Positions 36,021 to 44,591 of a DNA stretch of 64,000 nucleotides are shown here, one piece after another. Made by a program: the position numbers and the translations under genes. The DNA comes from Bacillus bingmayongensis (lineage in GTDB: Bacteria > Bacillota > Bacilli > Bacillales > Bacillaceae_G), in contig NZ_JH921517.1 in NCBI RefSeq assembly GCF_000299035.1, forward strand, positions 485,317-549,316. Direction: 5' to 3'. The first letter of the stretch is position 1. Every line of letters starts with the position of its first letter. The notes under the pieces were generated by a model. The model saw only the letters and a program-made list of their open reading frames with translations. It ran no database searches and had not been told where the DNA came from.

Positions 36021-36178
36021 TTTATCCCGCTATTCGTGGGCAGTCATACTCTCACCTCAAAGTTCAGCGAAAGCAAAGAAGTTAGGTAGGAGATAAACGG
36101 CCCATAAAAGCTTGATTGGTAAGGGCTGATAATCAGTGGGGATGAAAAAAAGAACCGCTGATTAAAGTTTCACTTTAT
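36021..36178 (+). repeat. bcr1 repeat, full copy
   Basis: Begins TTTATCCCGCTATTCGTGGG, contains GCAAAGAAGTTAGGTAGGAG and TAATCAGTGGGGATGAA, and ends AAAGTTTCACTTTAT. It ends right at the stop of the next gene. Confidence 0.9.
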
Positions 36179-36179
36179 A

Positions 36180-36413
36180 TTAATAATAATATGGCTGGCA
36201 GGGACCTCCGTAACAAGGAAACTGAGTTGGCGGATATGGTGGTGGGTATGGAGGATAGTATGGTGGCCTAGGGCCAAATGCTAATGCCCCGCCAAGTAGA
36301 CCGCCAGCAAGTCCTGCTAAGAATGGAACACCGAAGAATGGTAAGAAGCGTGAGTCACTTACTGGGCCAATGGGTCCTGAACGAACTAGATAGGGCTGAG
36401 GATATGGGTACAC
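36180..36413 (-). CDS. Pro/Tyr/Gly-rich small protein, possibly spore-associated
   Basis: The GTG at 36413 is chosen because AAAGGAGG lies seven bases upstream. The 77-residue product has VPFLAGLAGGLLGGALAFG, a glycine-rich hydrophobic segment, then a proline/tyrosine repeat tail (PYYPPYPPPYPP...CYGGPCQPYYY). Such tails are common in small Bacillus coat and inner-spore proteins. There is no known domain. A role in the spore is an inference from composition only. Confidence 0.65.
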   Translation of the reverse strand: MYPYPQPYLVRSGPIGPVSDSRFLPFFGVPFLAGLAGGLLGGALAFGPRPPYYPPYPPPYPPTQFPCYGGPCQPYYY

Positions 36414-36512
36414 GTAAAAACCTCCTTTATTGGACTCATTGTTATCATATGGTGAAAAAGCATGGATGAGCGAGTACAAGAAAGGATATATAAGAAAATA
36501 GGCAATTATAGG

Positions 36513-37409
36513 TTACAAGTGCTGAAGGGTAAATACTGTAATTTCAGGCCTGGACAAAAAACGAAATGGAACACGTGTCCTTCCAAGACCGCGATTTACA
36601 TAAAGAAGTAATTCTTGAATATGATAAAATCCCTCAATGTAATGCTTTGCTAGTGCTGGGGTAACGATTGCTCCTAAAAAGGGAAGTTGTACTTGTCCAC
36701 CATGACTATGTCCAGAAAGCTGGAGGTTCACTGGAAAGTTAGCAATTTTAGGTGCTATATCAGGCTCATGTACGAGTACAATTGTATATAGCTCTTTCTG
36801 CACATGTTGTAATGTTACGTCGATTTCTGGTTTGCCAAGAAGCATGTCATCGATTCCAAAAATAGAAATCTCGCTATTATCTAATAAGCGAATACGTTTT
36901 TCGGTATTTTGTAATACGTCAAAACCCGCATCACTCATAATTTGACTATAGTATTCGGTTCCATACCCACCATGATCATGATTTCCGTAGATTGCAAATT
37001 TACCAAAGGATGCACGGATGTTTCGTAAAATTGAAGAAACAAAAGGAATTTCGCTATATGTTTGGTAGTCATCGATTAAATCACCAGTAAACAGAACAAT
37101 ATCGGGTGCAGTCTTATTTATTTTTGAAACAATTGTAGAAAGGTGTTGGAGAGAAAAATAGTATCCTAAGTGTAAATCACTAAATTGAACAATTTTCATA
37201 CCGTGAAAGCTTGGTGGAATGAGTGAAGAACGAAGTGTATGATGTGTCAAAGAAAGCCAGTACGGTTCAATATACTTTGCATAGTAATAACCGATACTAG
37301 CCGTAATACAGGTGTAGAAACAAGAGCGTATTCCGTTTTTTATAAAGTTTCTTCTTGTTATTTGTTTCATAGGAATATGAGTGGGCCTATATAATGAAAA
37401 AGGCAGCAT
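36513..37409 (-). CDS. ykuE: Metallophosphoesterase YkuE
   Basis: Exported metal-dependent phosphoesterase linked to the cell wall. The 298-residue protein is like B. subtilis YkuE, which uses Tat export: a twin-arginine TRRNFIKNG motif and a hydrophobic segment lie near the N-terminus. Metal-binding motifs in order are FSDLHLG, FTGDLIDD, YGNHDHGG, LVHEPD and LSGHSHGGQ. The start is uncertain: ATGs at 37409 and 37370 have no ribosome site at normal distance, although AAAGGAGAG occurs about 40 bases further up. It is divergent from fadH, as neighbours in the B. subtilis yku block. Confidence 0.88.
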   Translation of the reverse strand: MLPFSLYRPTHIPMKQITRRNFIKNGIRSCFYTCITASIGYYYAKYIEPYWLSLTHHTLRSSLIPPSFHGMKIVQFSDLHLGYYFSLQHLSTIVSKINKTAPDIVLFTGDLIDDYQTYSEIPFVSSILRNIRASFGKFAIYGNHDHGGYGTEYYSQIMSDAGFDVLQNTEKRIRLLDNSEISIFGIDDMLLGKPEIDVTLQHVQKELYTIVLVHEPDIAPKIANFPVNLQLSGHSHGGQVQLPFLGAIVTPALAKHYIEGFYHIQELLLYVNRGLGRTRVPFRFLSRPEITVFTLQHL

Positions 37410-37627
37410 AAGGATTATATGAATATGGTGTAGGCCGCAACAGCTCTCCTTTCTTTTTAGTTCTTCTTAAAGAATCATATTTGAGTTGGTTTACCTTGTT
37501 ATACGGTAAAAGTGCAATCTAGTAGAATAGTCTAGAGTCAAGAGCATGATTATTGTGAAAAGAGTGATTGTATATAAAGATATCAGAAAACTTTAAAAAT
37601 ATAAAGATTTCTATTAAATAAAATGGT

Positions 37628-37649
37628 AAAATGAATGTGCATTCATTTT
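37628..37649. promoter_or_regulatory. 22-bp palindrome before fadH
   Basis: AAAATGAATG-TG-CATTCATTTT. Its TGAATG/CATTCA half sites recall the fatty-acid regulator FadR of bacilli, but the spacing is two bases instead of six. It lies immediately upstream of the fadH ribosome site. Confidence 0.5.
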
Positions 37650-37666
37650 TTTGGGAGGGGATATAT

Positions 37667-38431
37667 TTGAAAGAAAAAGTAGTTATTATAACAGGTGGTT
37701 CAAGTGGAATGGGAAAAGGGATGGCAGCTCGTTTTGCGAAGGAAGGAGCACGCGTTGTTATTACGGGGCGTACGCAAGAAAAACTTGAAGAAACAAAAAA
37801 AGAGATTGAACAATTTTCAGGGCAAGTATTGACAGTACAAATGGATGTTCGAAATATTGAGGATATAAGTCGTATGATTGAATATATTGATGAAAAATTT
37901 GGGCGTATTGATATTTTAATTAATAATGCAGCAGGGAATTTTATTTGTCCTGCAGAAGATTTATCTGTTAATGGTTGGAATGCAGTTATTAATATTGTAT
38001 TAAATGGAACGTTTTATTGTAGTCAAGCAGTAGGTAAGTATTGGATTGAGAAAGGGATAAAAGGAAATATCATTAATATGGTAGCGACGTATGCATGGGA
38101 TGCAGGACCTGGTGTCATTCATTCTGCAGCTGCGAAAGCTGGTGTTTTGGCAATGACGAAAACACTTGCTGTTGAGTGGGGACGTAAATATGGCATTCGC
38201 GTTAATGCAATTGCTCCTGGACCAATCGAACGAACAGGCGGTGCGGATAAATTATGGATTTCAGAAGAGATGGCCAAGCGTACATTACAAAGTGTCCCGC
38301 TCGGCAGGCTTGGTACACCAGAAGAAATTGCGGGCTTAGCTTTTTATTTATGTTCCGATGAAGCTGCATATATAAATGGAACATGTATGACCATGGATGG
38401 TGGACAGCATTTGCATCAGTATCCGTTTTAA
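37667..38431 (+). CDS. fadH: 2,4-dienoyl-CoA reductase FadH (SDR)
   Basis: NADPH-dependent SDR needed to degrade polyunsaturated fatty acids. The TTG at 37667 follows GGGAGGGG; 254 residues. Motifs are IITGGSSGMGKGMA (cofactor loop), NNAAGNFICPAEDL, the active-site region MVATYAWDAGPGVIHSAAAKAGV, where Tyr is replaced in the usual YxxxK position by the S-AAAK arrangement of this subfamily, and NAIAPGPIERTGGADKL. It closely follows B. subtilis FadH (YkuF). A 22-bp palindrome overlaps the leader and may be the operator. Confidence 0.9.
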   Translation: MKEKVVIITGGSSGMGKGMAARFAKEGARVVITGRTQEKLEETKKEIEQFSGQVLTVQMDVRNIEDISRMIEYIDEKFGRIDILINNAAGNFICPAEDLSVNGWNAVINIVLNGTFYCSQAVGKYWIEKGIKGNIINMVATYAWDAGPGVIHSAAAKAGVLAMTKTLAVEWGRKYGIRVNAIAPGPIERTGGADKLWISEEMAKRTLQSVPLGRLGTPEEIAGLAFYLCSDEAAYINGTCMTMDGGQHLHQYPF

Positions 38432-38441
38432 AAGGGATTAT

Positions 38442-38472
38442 ATAAAGTGAAACGTGGGGGTTACTGCCCGTT
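38442..38472 (-). repeat. bcr1 remnant, inverted
   Basis: On the minus strand it reads CGGGCAGTAACCCCCAC joined directly to GTTTCACTTTAT, i.e. the two ends of bcr1 with the middle deleted. Confidence 0.65.
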
Positions 38473-38605
38473 AATGTGAGGTAAAATGTGACGGATTTGT
38501 GACATATGAAAGAAAAGTGTTTACAATGGGTTTTTTATAAGGTATATTTAAGACCTCTTTTTTCTTCATAGTAGAATTGCTAATTCCCCTTAGCATTTTA
38601 CCCCT

Positions 38606-38638
38606 CTAATCCCTTCAGGAAAACTGAAGGGATTTTTT
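38606..38638 (+). terminator. Rho-independent terminator
   Basis: AATCCCTTCAG and CTGAAGGGATT form an 11-bp stem followed by TTTT, 60 bases before ykuI. Confidence 0.85.
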
Positions 38639-38697
38639 ATTATTTTTCTATACATACCGTGTTATAATTTTTTGAAAAGTAAAGGGAGGGAAACATT

Positions 38698-39915
38698 TTG
38701 GTAGATGCATTAGATGTGATGAGTAATTTGGATAAAGTCCTTCCTTATTATCAAGCTATTTTTAGTGCTGATGAGCATACAGTAATTGGATATGAGGTAG
38801 TAGGACGTATCCAAACGGAAGAAGGGATACAAAGTCTTTCTTCTTTTTTTCATGATGATTCCATTCCAGGTGAATTTCAACTAGAGGCGGATAATGTCAT
38901 AGTAGAAAAAGCATTAGAACGCTACTTGGAAACAAATCAAAATTTTTTATTGTTTATACATCGTAATGCAAACATATTAATGAATGATGAAGATGAAAGC
39001 TTACTTCATTTGCTGTTAATGTATGAAAAAAAAGGATTGAATTTAGGGTGTATCGTCTTAGAAATAACAGAGCACGAGTGTAAGGAAGATATAGAACAAT
39101 TTAATCATTTACTTATGTATTACCGTACATATGGTATTCAAATTTCAATTAATAAAGTAGGAACGGGTACGAGTAATCTGGAACGGATTAGTGTACTGGC
39201 ACCTGACATTTTAAAGGTGGATTTAACGAATTTAAGACAAACTGCACTTTTACAATCTTATCAAGATATTTTATATTCTTTGTCATTATTAGCGAGAAGA
39301 ATTGGTGCGACATTATTATATGAAGAAATTGACGCTTTTTATCAGTTGCAATATGCTTGGAAAAATGGCGGAAGATATTATCAAGGGAATTATTTGAAAG
39401 AGTGTTTACCAGACTTTATTGAAGCCGATATTTTAAAAGAACGTCTTGGTAATGAATGTCATCAATTTATTCAGCATGAAAAGAAAAAACTACAAAAAAT
39501 TTATCAATTGACGGAAACATTGCGTGATCAAGTTGGGAATGTTTTATCTAGGCAGAAAAAGAATGAAGACGTGAATGATTGGTTATTACATTTTAGTCAA
39601 CATGTATCGCATTATAGTTTCCGAATCTTTATTTGTAATGAAGATGGCTTTCAGCAATCGGGAAACATTATGAAAAAAGATGGTGAATGGATTGTTATGC
39701 CAGAGTATTATATGAAAAATTGGAGCTGGCGCCCATATTTTTTAGAAAATATAATGAAAATGAGATTCGAAAATAAAGCAAGGCTCTCTGACTTATATGC
39801 AGATATAGAAACAGGAGAAATGGTACGAACATTTTCCTTTCCAATTGATGATGAACATTTTTTATTTATTGATTTGTCCTATGAATTTTTATACGAAGAA
39901 GATGTTTTATTTTAA
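38698..39915 (+). CDS. ykuI: Degenerate EAL-domain protein YkuI
   Basis: Cytoplasmic c-di-GMP-related protein with an EAL domain (residues 1-250) and a PAS/Cache-like C-terminal domain, 405 residues as in B. subtilis YkuI. The EAL signature is replaced by YEVVGR, and the DDFGTG loop is NKVGTG, so two metal-binding aspartates are missing; VLEITEHE retains part of the third motif. Activity as a phosphodiesterase is therefore unlikely and a ligand-binding role is more plausible. The C-terminal half has the conserved NEDG..., EWIVMPEYYMKNWSWRPYFLENI block. The start is a TTG after AAGGGAGGG. Confidence 0.87.
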   Translation: MVDALDVMSNLDKVLPYYQAIFSADEHTVIGYEVVGRIQTEEGIQSLSSFFHDDSIPGEFQLEADNVIVEKALERYLETNQNFLLFIHRNANILMNDEDESLLHLLLMYEKKGLNLGCIVLEITEHECKEDIEQFNHLLMYYRTYGIQISINKVGTGTSNLERISVLAPDILKVDLTNLRQTALLQSYQDILYSLSLLARRIGATLLYEEIDAFYQLQYAWKNGGRYYQGNYLKECLPDFIEADILKERLGNECHQFIQHEKKKLQKIYQLTETLRDQVGNVLSRQKKNEDVNDWLLHFSQHVSHYSFRIFICNEDGFQQSGNIMKKDGEWIVMPEYYMKNWSWRPYFLENIMKMRFENKARLSDLYADIETGEMVRTFSFPIDDEHFLFIDLSYEFLYEEDVLF

Positions 39916-39942
39916 TGCACGAAGCAATTCGTGCATTTTTTT
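39914..39942 (+). terminator. ykuI terminator
   Basis: AATGCACGAA and TTCGTGCATT stem with TTTTT. Confidence 0.85.
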
Positions 39943-40096
39943 GTTTTTTTTATCATAAATTGGTAATAGTGAGAAAGACGGCAAAAATGCTGTCTATCAT
40001 TGTAAAGATTTTACGAACGAAACCATCCCTTTCTTTGCATAATCATTGTTACAATGAATACTACAAAGACAAGCTCTGTTAAAGGAAGGTGAAAGA

Positions 40097-40597
40097 ATGA
40101 GAAAATATGGAATTTGGTTTGTTCTATTTCTATGTGTTGCCTTTCTAGTTGGGTATAGTGTTACAACGGTTCTTGGTAAAGAAGAAATAAAGGTGGATCG
40201 AAAAGAAGTATTTACAACGATTCAAAAGGGATATGAGGCACAATTTTCAATTCGTGGGAAGCATTTATCGATGAGCAAAATGTATGATGCACTATCACCT
40301 TATTTTACAAATAACTTTCTTCAAGTTTTTACGGATGAAAATAGCAATGGTGATAAACAAAGTGGTGAATATTTACTCCCTACAAAAGAAGCTCCTTTTT
40401 CTTTTACTTCTCAAACGAAACTAGCATATGACGAAGAGCATAGAATTTTACATGTATATGAACGGATGAAAAATGAACAATATCAAATTATTACGTTGCA
40501 AAAAGAGGAAGGGAAATGGAAGTTAGCTGGTTATCATGAGAGTCAGCAACTTTTGACGGAAATAAAAAAATTACAAGAGTTGAAAGAACAGGAATAG
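40097..40597 (+). CDS. DUF3993-like secreted or membrane-anchored protein
   Basis: A 166-residue protein with one N-terminal membrane segment (IWFVLFLCVAFLVGYSVTTVLG) and an extracellular domain: TTIQKGYEAQFSIRGKHLSMSKMYDALSPYFTNNFLQVF, then SQTKLAYDEEHRILHVYERM, and a lysine-rich end. The pattern recalls DUF3993 proteins of bacilli, which are uncharacterised; this is from memory. RBS AAAGGAAGG precedes the ATG. The coding end overlaps a bidirectional terminator shared with the glutaredoxin gene. Confidence 0.75.
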   Translation: MRKYGIWFVLFLCVAFLVGYSVTTVLGKEEIKVDRKEVFTTIQKGYEAQFSIRGKHLSMSKMYDALSPYFTNNFLQVFTDENSNGDKQSGEYLLPTKEAPFSFTSQTKLAYDEEHRILHVYERMKNEQYQIITLQKEEGKWKLAGYHESQQLLTEIKKLQELKEQE

Positions 40598-40621
40598 GTG
40601 ACGCATTGCCTATTCCTGTTC
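40588..40621. terminator. Bidirectional hairpin between convergent genes
   Basis: AACAGGAATAGG and CCTATTCCTGTT form a 12-bp stem that overlaps the ends of both coding regions. Confidence 0.75.
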
Positions 40622-40852
40622 TAGGTTTAGTAACTGTTGTAATTTTTCAATTTGAAAACCAGAGACAACCTCTCCATCAATGACAACAGTTGGAGTTGAG
40701 TATGAATTATAGTCATATAAAAGACGGTTGCGAGCAGAAGCATCCTTTTTTACGTCAAATTCTTCGTATGTTACGTTATTGTGCTTTAAAAACTCTTTTA
40801 CAATGGTACATGGTGGGCAATCTGGTTGTGTATAAACCTCAATTTTTTTCAT
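40610..40852 (-). CDS. Glutaredoxin-like thiol protein
   Basis: An 80-residue glutaredoxin/NrdH-like protein: MKKIEVYTQPDCPPCTIVKEFL with a CPPC redox motif at residues 12-15, then FDVKKDASARNRLLYDYNSYSTPTVVIDGEVVSGF, which holds the cis-proline TPTV site and the glutathione-side GF. The start at 40852 fits AGAGGAGG (seven bases) better than the ATG three bases earlier. It probably reduces disulfides or cooperates with bacillithiol; the exact partner is unknown. Confidence 0.87.
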   Translation of the reverse strand: MKKIEVYTQPDCPPCTIVKEFLKHNNVTYEEFDVKKDASARNRLLYDYNSYSTPTVVIDGEVVSGFQIEKLQQLLNLEQE

Positions 40853-41085
40853 CATAAATCCTCCTCTTTTTCTGCTTTTTATTATATTCTGCAGCTTTAA
40901 AAATCGCAATAAAGGAAGAGAAAGATTTTCTTTCTGCTTTTTACTTCTTTTTTCGACAAATTTTAGTTGAGTTTCTTGCCAAGAAGCTTTATCCTAGAGT
41001 GTGGAACATTTTTTCTGTTATGACGGATAGAATGAGTATAGCTGTAAAACCTATTGGTAGGAAGATTAGAGAAAGGGGAGATTTC

Positions 41086-41322
41086 ATGTCTCTACTCCAA
41101 GGAATTTTAACTCGACTTGTTAGTCTACAAGAACAAGCTGAAAGCGGTGAAGTAGCACAACGCTATTTTGAAGTGAACGGTGAACGTAAATGTAGCGTGA
41201 AATTTTTTGATAAAAGTGAAATGTATGAGTTAGAAGTGTATCAACAAGGCGAAAAGCCACAAGTATATCAATTCGATAACATTGATATGGTTGCGATCGA
41301 GATTTACGATATTATTTCTTGA
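41086..41322 (+). CDS. ykuJ: YkuJ family protein
   Basis: A 78-residue protein closely like B. subtilis YkuJ: SLLQGILTRLVSLQEQAESGE, AQRYFEVNGERKCSVKFFDKS and YQFDNIDMVAIEIYDII. The start at 41086 follows AAAGGGGAG; longer frames upstream have no site. Function unknown, small alpha/beta cytoplasmic protein. It keeps the yku order (ykuI, ykuJ, ykuK, ykzF, ykuL), with a few insertions. Confidence 0.9.
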   Translation: MSLLQGILTRLVSLQEQAESGEVAQRYFEVNGERKCSVKFFDKSEMYELEVYQQGEKPQVYQFDNIDMVAIEIYDIIS

Positions 41323-41330
41323 TACATACG

Positions 41331-41364
41331 AAAAAGGTACCGTGAGAAGCGGTACCTTTTTTTT
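41331..41364 (+). terminator. ykuJ terminator
   Basis: AAAAAGGTACCG and CGGTACCTTTTT stem followed by TTT. Confidence 0.9.
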
Positions 41365-41389
41365 GATCTTAATAATAACTTTATTCTTC

Positions 41390-41527
41390 ATTAACGGGTA
41401 CGGGTAGTAAGAGTATAAGGAAGTGAAGAAGATATATGAGTGATAACTACCTATAAAAGCCCGATTGGTGAAGACTAATAATAAGTGAGGATGAAGAAAA
41501 TCCCCACTCATTAAAGTTTCACTTTAT
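41390..41527 (+). repeat. bcr1 repeat, divergent 5-prime part
   Basis: Has TTTAT at both ends and AAAGCCCGATTGGTGAAGAC, TAATAAGTGAGGATGAAG and AAAGTTTCACTTTAT; the first 60 bases are diverged. Confidence 0.8.
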
Positions 41528-41588
41528 ATGTATAAGATTTTTTTATTCTTCCTACACTGGTATTAAAAGTTGGAAAGGAATGTGGAGT

Positions 41589-41738
41589 GTGGAACGATTA
41601 CCAATTGTTGTTTGTCCAAAATGTCATATGTCATTTGAAATTGATCATGTACTAACGGCTCAGTCTAACCAGAATGTAATTTATACCTGCCCAGCATGTA
41701 AGTATTCCATTCGAAATATAGAAACAAGTAAAGGATAA
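41589..41738 (+). CDS. Small zinc-ribbon protein (49 aa)
   Basis: A GTG at 41589 lies eight bases after AAAGGAA and opens a 50-codon frame. The product has CPKC at residues 9-12 and CPAC at 33-36, with hydrophobic residues around them (LPIVVCPKCHMSF, VIYTCPACKYSI): a classic two-knuckle zinc ribbon. It lies between ykuJ and ykuK on the same strand. The family is unknown to me. Confidence 0.65.
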   Translation: MERLPIVVCPKCHMSFEIDHVLTAQSNQNVIYTCPACKYSIRNIETSKG

Positions 41739-41812
41739 TAAAGTCATATTTTGCTCTTTTGTCCCATACAATGAGAATGCAAAAGTCTGTCTAATCGAAG
41801 GGACGTGACTAT

Positions 41813-42331
41813 GTGGACGGTGAGTATCGATTTTATAATGTATCAGAGAGGCATATGGATTTTGAAACAGTTTTCTCACGCATCTGTAATTTTATTGAAA
41901 GGGATCCACGCAATTTATATCGACTATCTATTGGAACAGATTCACAAGCGCATCAAAAAGGTACCCGTTTTATCACGGCAGTGCACATTCATCGTGTTGG
42001 GAAAGGAGCATGGGGATGCTTGAAACATAAAGCCGTACATAAAAAACCACCTACTTTACGTGAAAAAATATATTTAGAAACACAGTTTAGCCAAGAAATC
42101 GCCTATTTGTTTACACCGGAGCATATAAGACGCATATGGGAGTTATTACACCCATATGCTCATGAAGGGGCTGGATTTGTAATGGAAATTCACTTAGACA
42201 TAGGGAAGGATGGGTTAACAAAAGAGTTTATTTCGGATATGACAACGAAGGTGAAGGCAATGGGTTTAACTGCAAAAATTAAACCTGATGCTTATGCAGC
42301 TTTTAGTTATGCAAATCGCTATACAAAATAA
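41813..42331 (+). CDS. ykuK: YkuK, ribonuclease H-like family protein
   Basis: A 172-residue protein matching YkuK: FENVFSRICNF-type start, RLSIGTDSQAHQKGTRFITAVHIHRVGKGAW, TLREKIYLETQFSQEIAY, EIHLDIGKDG and MGLTAKIKPDAYAAFSYANRYTK. The acidic residues in GTDSQ and DIG fit the ribonuclease H-like fold assigned to this family, but no substrate is known. The GTG at 41813 has AGGGACGTGA upstream. It is followed closely by ykzF. Confidence 0.88.
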   Translation: MDGEYRFYNVSERHMDFETVFSRICNFIERDPRNLYRLSIGTDSQAHQKGTRFITAVHIHRVGKGAWGCLKHKAVHKKPPTLREKIYLETQFSQEIAYLFTPEHIRRIWELLHPYAHEGAGFVMEIHLDIGKDGLTKEFISDMTTKVKAMGLTAKIKPDAYAAFSYANRYTK

Positions 42332-42413
42332 AAAACTGAATTTTTCATCTATTAAACTAAACAAATATTTTATATAATAAATAGTAAGAAAAAAAGAATA
42401 AGGAGAGGAGTAT

Positions 42414-42605
42414 ATGCAGAAGGAAGTTACTTTAACAAAAGAAGAAAAAAGCTTGCTGTTAGATATTTTATTTCGTCAAAACTATGCTAGTGAAATCCTA
42501 GCTGTTGAGCTTACAGATATTGAAAGTGGTTTGAAAAAAACTGATATTTCCCAATATAGAAGAATTGCAAGGTTATTTAATCGATTGAAAAATGAAGGAT
42601 ACTAA
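42414..42605 (+). CDS. ykzF: YkzF, small conserved protein (63 aa)
   Basis: A 63-residue charged protein (VTLTKEEKSLLLDILFRQNYASEIL, SQYRRIARLFNRLKNEGY) with a predicted all-helical fold. RBS AAGGAGAGG gives a clear start. It occupies the place of ykzF between ykuK and ykuL in B. subtilis and has the same size. Function unknown. Confidence 0.8.
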   Translation: MQKEVTLTKEEKSLLLDILFRQNYASEILAVELTDIESGLKKTDISQYRRIARLFNRLKNEGY

Positions 42606-42607
42606 GC

Positions 42608-42633
42608 GCTACCAGAAAGGTAGTCTTTTTTTT
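42608..42633 (+). terminator. ykzF terminator
   Basis: CTACC and GGTAG stem followed by a run of T. Confidence 0.65.
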
Positions 42634-42702
42634 GTGTTCTATGGTAAAATGGACTGTGTATCATTATTTTTGTTGGAATATAATAAGGACAAAATAATAA
42701 TA

Positions 42703-42716
42703 TGAAAACGCTATCA
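42703..42716 (+). promoter_or_regulatory. CcpA cre site upstream of darB
   Basis: TGAAAACGCTATCA agrees at every position with the catabolite response element TGWAARCGYTWNCW. It lies 140 bases before the darB start. Confidence 0.7.
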
Positions 42717-42855
42717 TAAGATGTGAATAGAACTGGGAAATAAAGTGATACTTTTAGGCGTGGATATGATTAACTTTGAACAGTAAGGTACGTATGGATT
42801 GTCTATTGGAGATCATGTTAGCAGGAAAAAAGGGAGAAAAAGTGGGGGATATAAT

Positions 42856-43299
42856 ATGATTAGTATTCCGAAAGATGAGTTTCAACAAGTTCTTGTTAAA
42901 GATTTAATGATTTCATCAGAAAAGGTTGCACATGTTCAAATCGGAAATAGCTTAGAACATGCTTTACTTGTTCTTGTAAAGTCTGGATATTCTGCGATTC
43001 CGGTTTTAGATCCTATGTATAAATTGCATGGATTAATCAGTACTGCGATGATTTTGGATGGTATTTTAGGATTAGAACGCATTGAATTTGAAAAGCTTGA
43101 GGATATGAAAGTTGAGCATGTAATGAAAAAGGACATTCCGAACCTTGGACTTGAAGATTCATTTGCTAAAGCGTTAGAAATGACAATTGATCATCCATTT
43201 ATTTGTGCTGTAAACAATGATGGGTACTTTGAAGGGATTTTAACAAGGCGTGCTATTTTAAAATTGCTGAATAAAAAAGTAAGACAGTATAATCGATAA
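42856..43299 (+). CDS. darB: c-di-AMP-binding CBS-domain protein DarB (CbpB, YkuL)
   Basis: Small signalling protein that in B. subtilis binds c-di-AMP and, when free, stimulates the (p)ppGpp synthetase Rel and pyruvate carboxylase. The start at 42856 follows AGTGGGGG. The 147-residue protein has two CBS motifs, VKDLMISSEKVAHVQIGNSLEHALLVLVKSGYSAIPVLD with HGLISTAMI, and VEHVMKKDIPNLGLEDSF with ICAVNNDGYFEGILTRRAIL. The match to YkuL is close. The c-di-AMP function is carried over from that family; the cre site upstream suggests carbon control. Confidence 0.9.
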   Translation: MISIPKDEFQQVLVKDLMISSEKVAHVQIGNSLEHALLVLVKSGYSAIPVLDPMYKLHGLISTAMILDGILGLERIEFEKLEDMKVEHVMKKDIPNLGLEDSFAKALEMTIDHPFICAVNNDGYFEGILTRRAILKLLNKKVRQYNR

Positions 43300-43306
43300 A
43301 GAAGGG

Positions 43307-43342
43307 TAAGCGACTTCGAATGAAAAGAGAAGTCGCTTTTTT
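43307..43342 (+). terminator. darB terminator
   Basis: AAGCGACTTC and GAAGTCGCTT stem followed by TTTT. Confidence 0.85.
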
Positions 43343-43362
43343 ATCATGCGTCTCTTTTTCAT

Positions 43363-43507
43363 TTTATCCCGCTATTCGCGAGCGGTAAGACCCAAAACCT
43401 CAAGATTAAGAGAGAAACGAGGAAGATAGGTGGGGAAAGCTCGATTGGTGTGGGCTAATAATCAGTGAAGGATGAAGACCCCTCCGCTGATTACAGTTTC
43501 ACTTTAT
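43363..43507 (+). repeat. bcr1 repeat, full copy
   Basis: Begins TTTATCCCGCTATTCGCGAG and ends TACAGTTTCACTTTAT. The GTGGGGAAAGCTCGATTGGT part shows a deletion against the copy at 25670. It fills the gap between darB and ccpC. Confidence 0.9.
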
Positions 43508-43662
43508 ATAGGGACCGACGTAAAAGGCATAAAAGCTTAATTGAAATGCCAATTCATCCAAGCTTCTTGAAAATAAAAATTAAATATTGCATGTTAGAGA
43601 ATTGTGCAACGTATATATTGAGGTTAGATGGTTACATGTAAGATAAGGAAAGAGGGAGAAAG

Positions 43663-44520
43663 TTGCAAATTGATGATTTTCAAATGATGGTTGTTTTAGC
43701 ACAGGAATCCAATATGAGAAAAGCTGCAGAGCGCTTATTCGTTTCACAGCCTGCGCTCAGTCAACGCTTACAATCAATGGAAAAACAATGGGGAATGAAA
43801 TTTTTTATCCGTTCTCAAAAAGGGTTGACAATTACACCAGAAGGGGAAAAAGTGGCCAATTACGCGAAAGATATGTTGCAAAGAGAAGAGGCAATTAAAA
43901 GTGAATTAGCAATCTATCGTACGGAAACATACGGAACATTAAAGATAGCTGTGGCATCTGTGATTGGCCAATATTGGTTACCACCTGTTTTAAAAAGATT
44001 TGTACAAAAATATCCATTTGTTAAAATTTCCCTCTTTACAGGATGGAGTAGTGAAGTACAAAAGCATTTTTATGAAGGGGATGTCCACGTAGCAATATTA
44101 AGAGGGAAACAAGAATATAAAGGGCATAAAGAGCAATTATTTGAGGATGAGCTGTATTTAGTTGACACAGAAATTAAAGATATTTCTATGTTGAAAGATA
44201 CAAACAGACCTTTTATACAATTTAAAAGCGATTCGACATACTATGGACAAATTCAGAATTGGTGGTATGGTTTATTTTCTAATCCGCCTAAACGAACGAT
44301 TGTAGTTGATCAAATTGAAACATGTAAGCAACTCGTTTTAAATGGAATTGGTTATGCGCTGTTGCCTTCTACTGTTTTAAAAGAAGTAAGAGAAAAGACA
44401 TATAAAACGCCTGTTCAGTTGACTCGAGAAACGTGGTTGTTGACAAGTGATTCTGCAAGGCAACTGAAACAAGTACAAGCGTTTTTAGATATTATAGAAG
44501 AAATTCAAATGGAAAAATAA
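43663..44520 (+). CDS. ccpC: LysR-family regulator CcpC
   Basis: Represses citrate synthase and aconitase genes in B. subtilis and responds to citrate. The 285-residue protein begins with the LysR helix-turn-helix (DDFQMMVVLAQESNMRKAAERLFVSQPALSQRLQSMEKQWG) and has the effector domain with the pattern TYGTLKIAVASVIGQYWLPPVLKRF and NGIGYALLPSTVL. The TTG start at 43663 follows AGAGGGAG. Its position between ykuL and dapH matches B. subtilis ccpC. Confidence 0.9.
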   Translation: MQIDDFQMMVVLAQESNMRKAAERLFVSQPALSQRLQSMEKQWGMKFFIRSQKGLTITPEGEKVANYAKDMLQREEAIKSELAIYRTETYGTLKIAVASVIGQYWLPPVLKRFVQKYPFVKISLFTGWSSEVQKHFYEGDVHVAILRGKQEYKGHKEQLFEDELYLVDTEIKDISMLKDTNRPFIQFKSDSTYYGQIQNWWYGLFSNPPKRTIVVDQIETCKQLVLNGIGYALLPSTVLKEVREKTYKTPVQLTRETWLLTSDSARQLKQVQAFLDIIEEIQMEK

Positions 44521-44591
44521 GATTATTGTCTTGCTAGTCGCTCTTTCGTTTGGTAGAGTAACATTATAAATGGATTTAGGAGGCAACAAGC

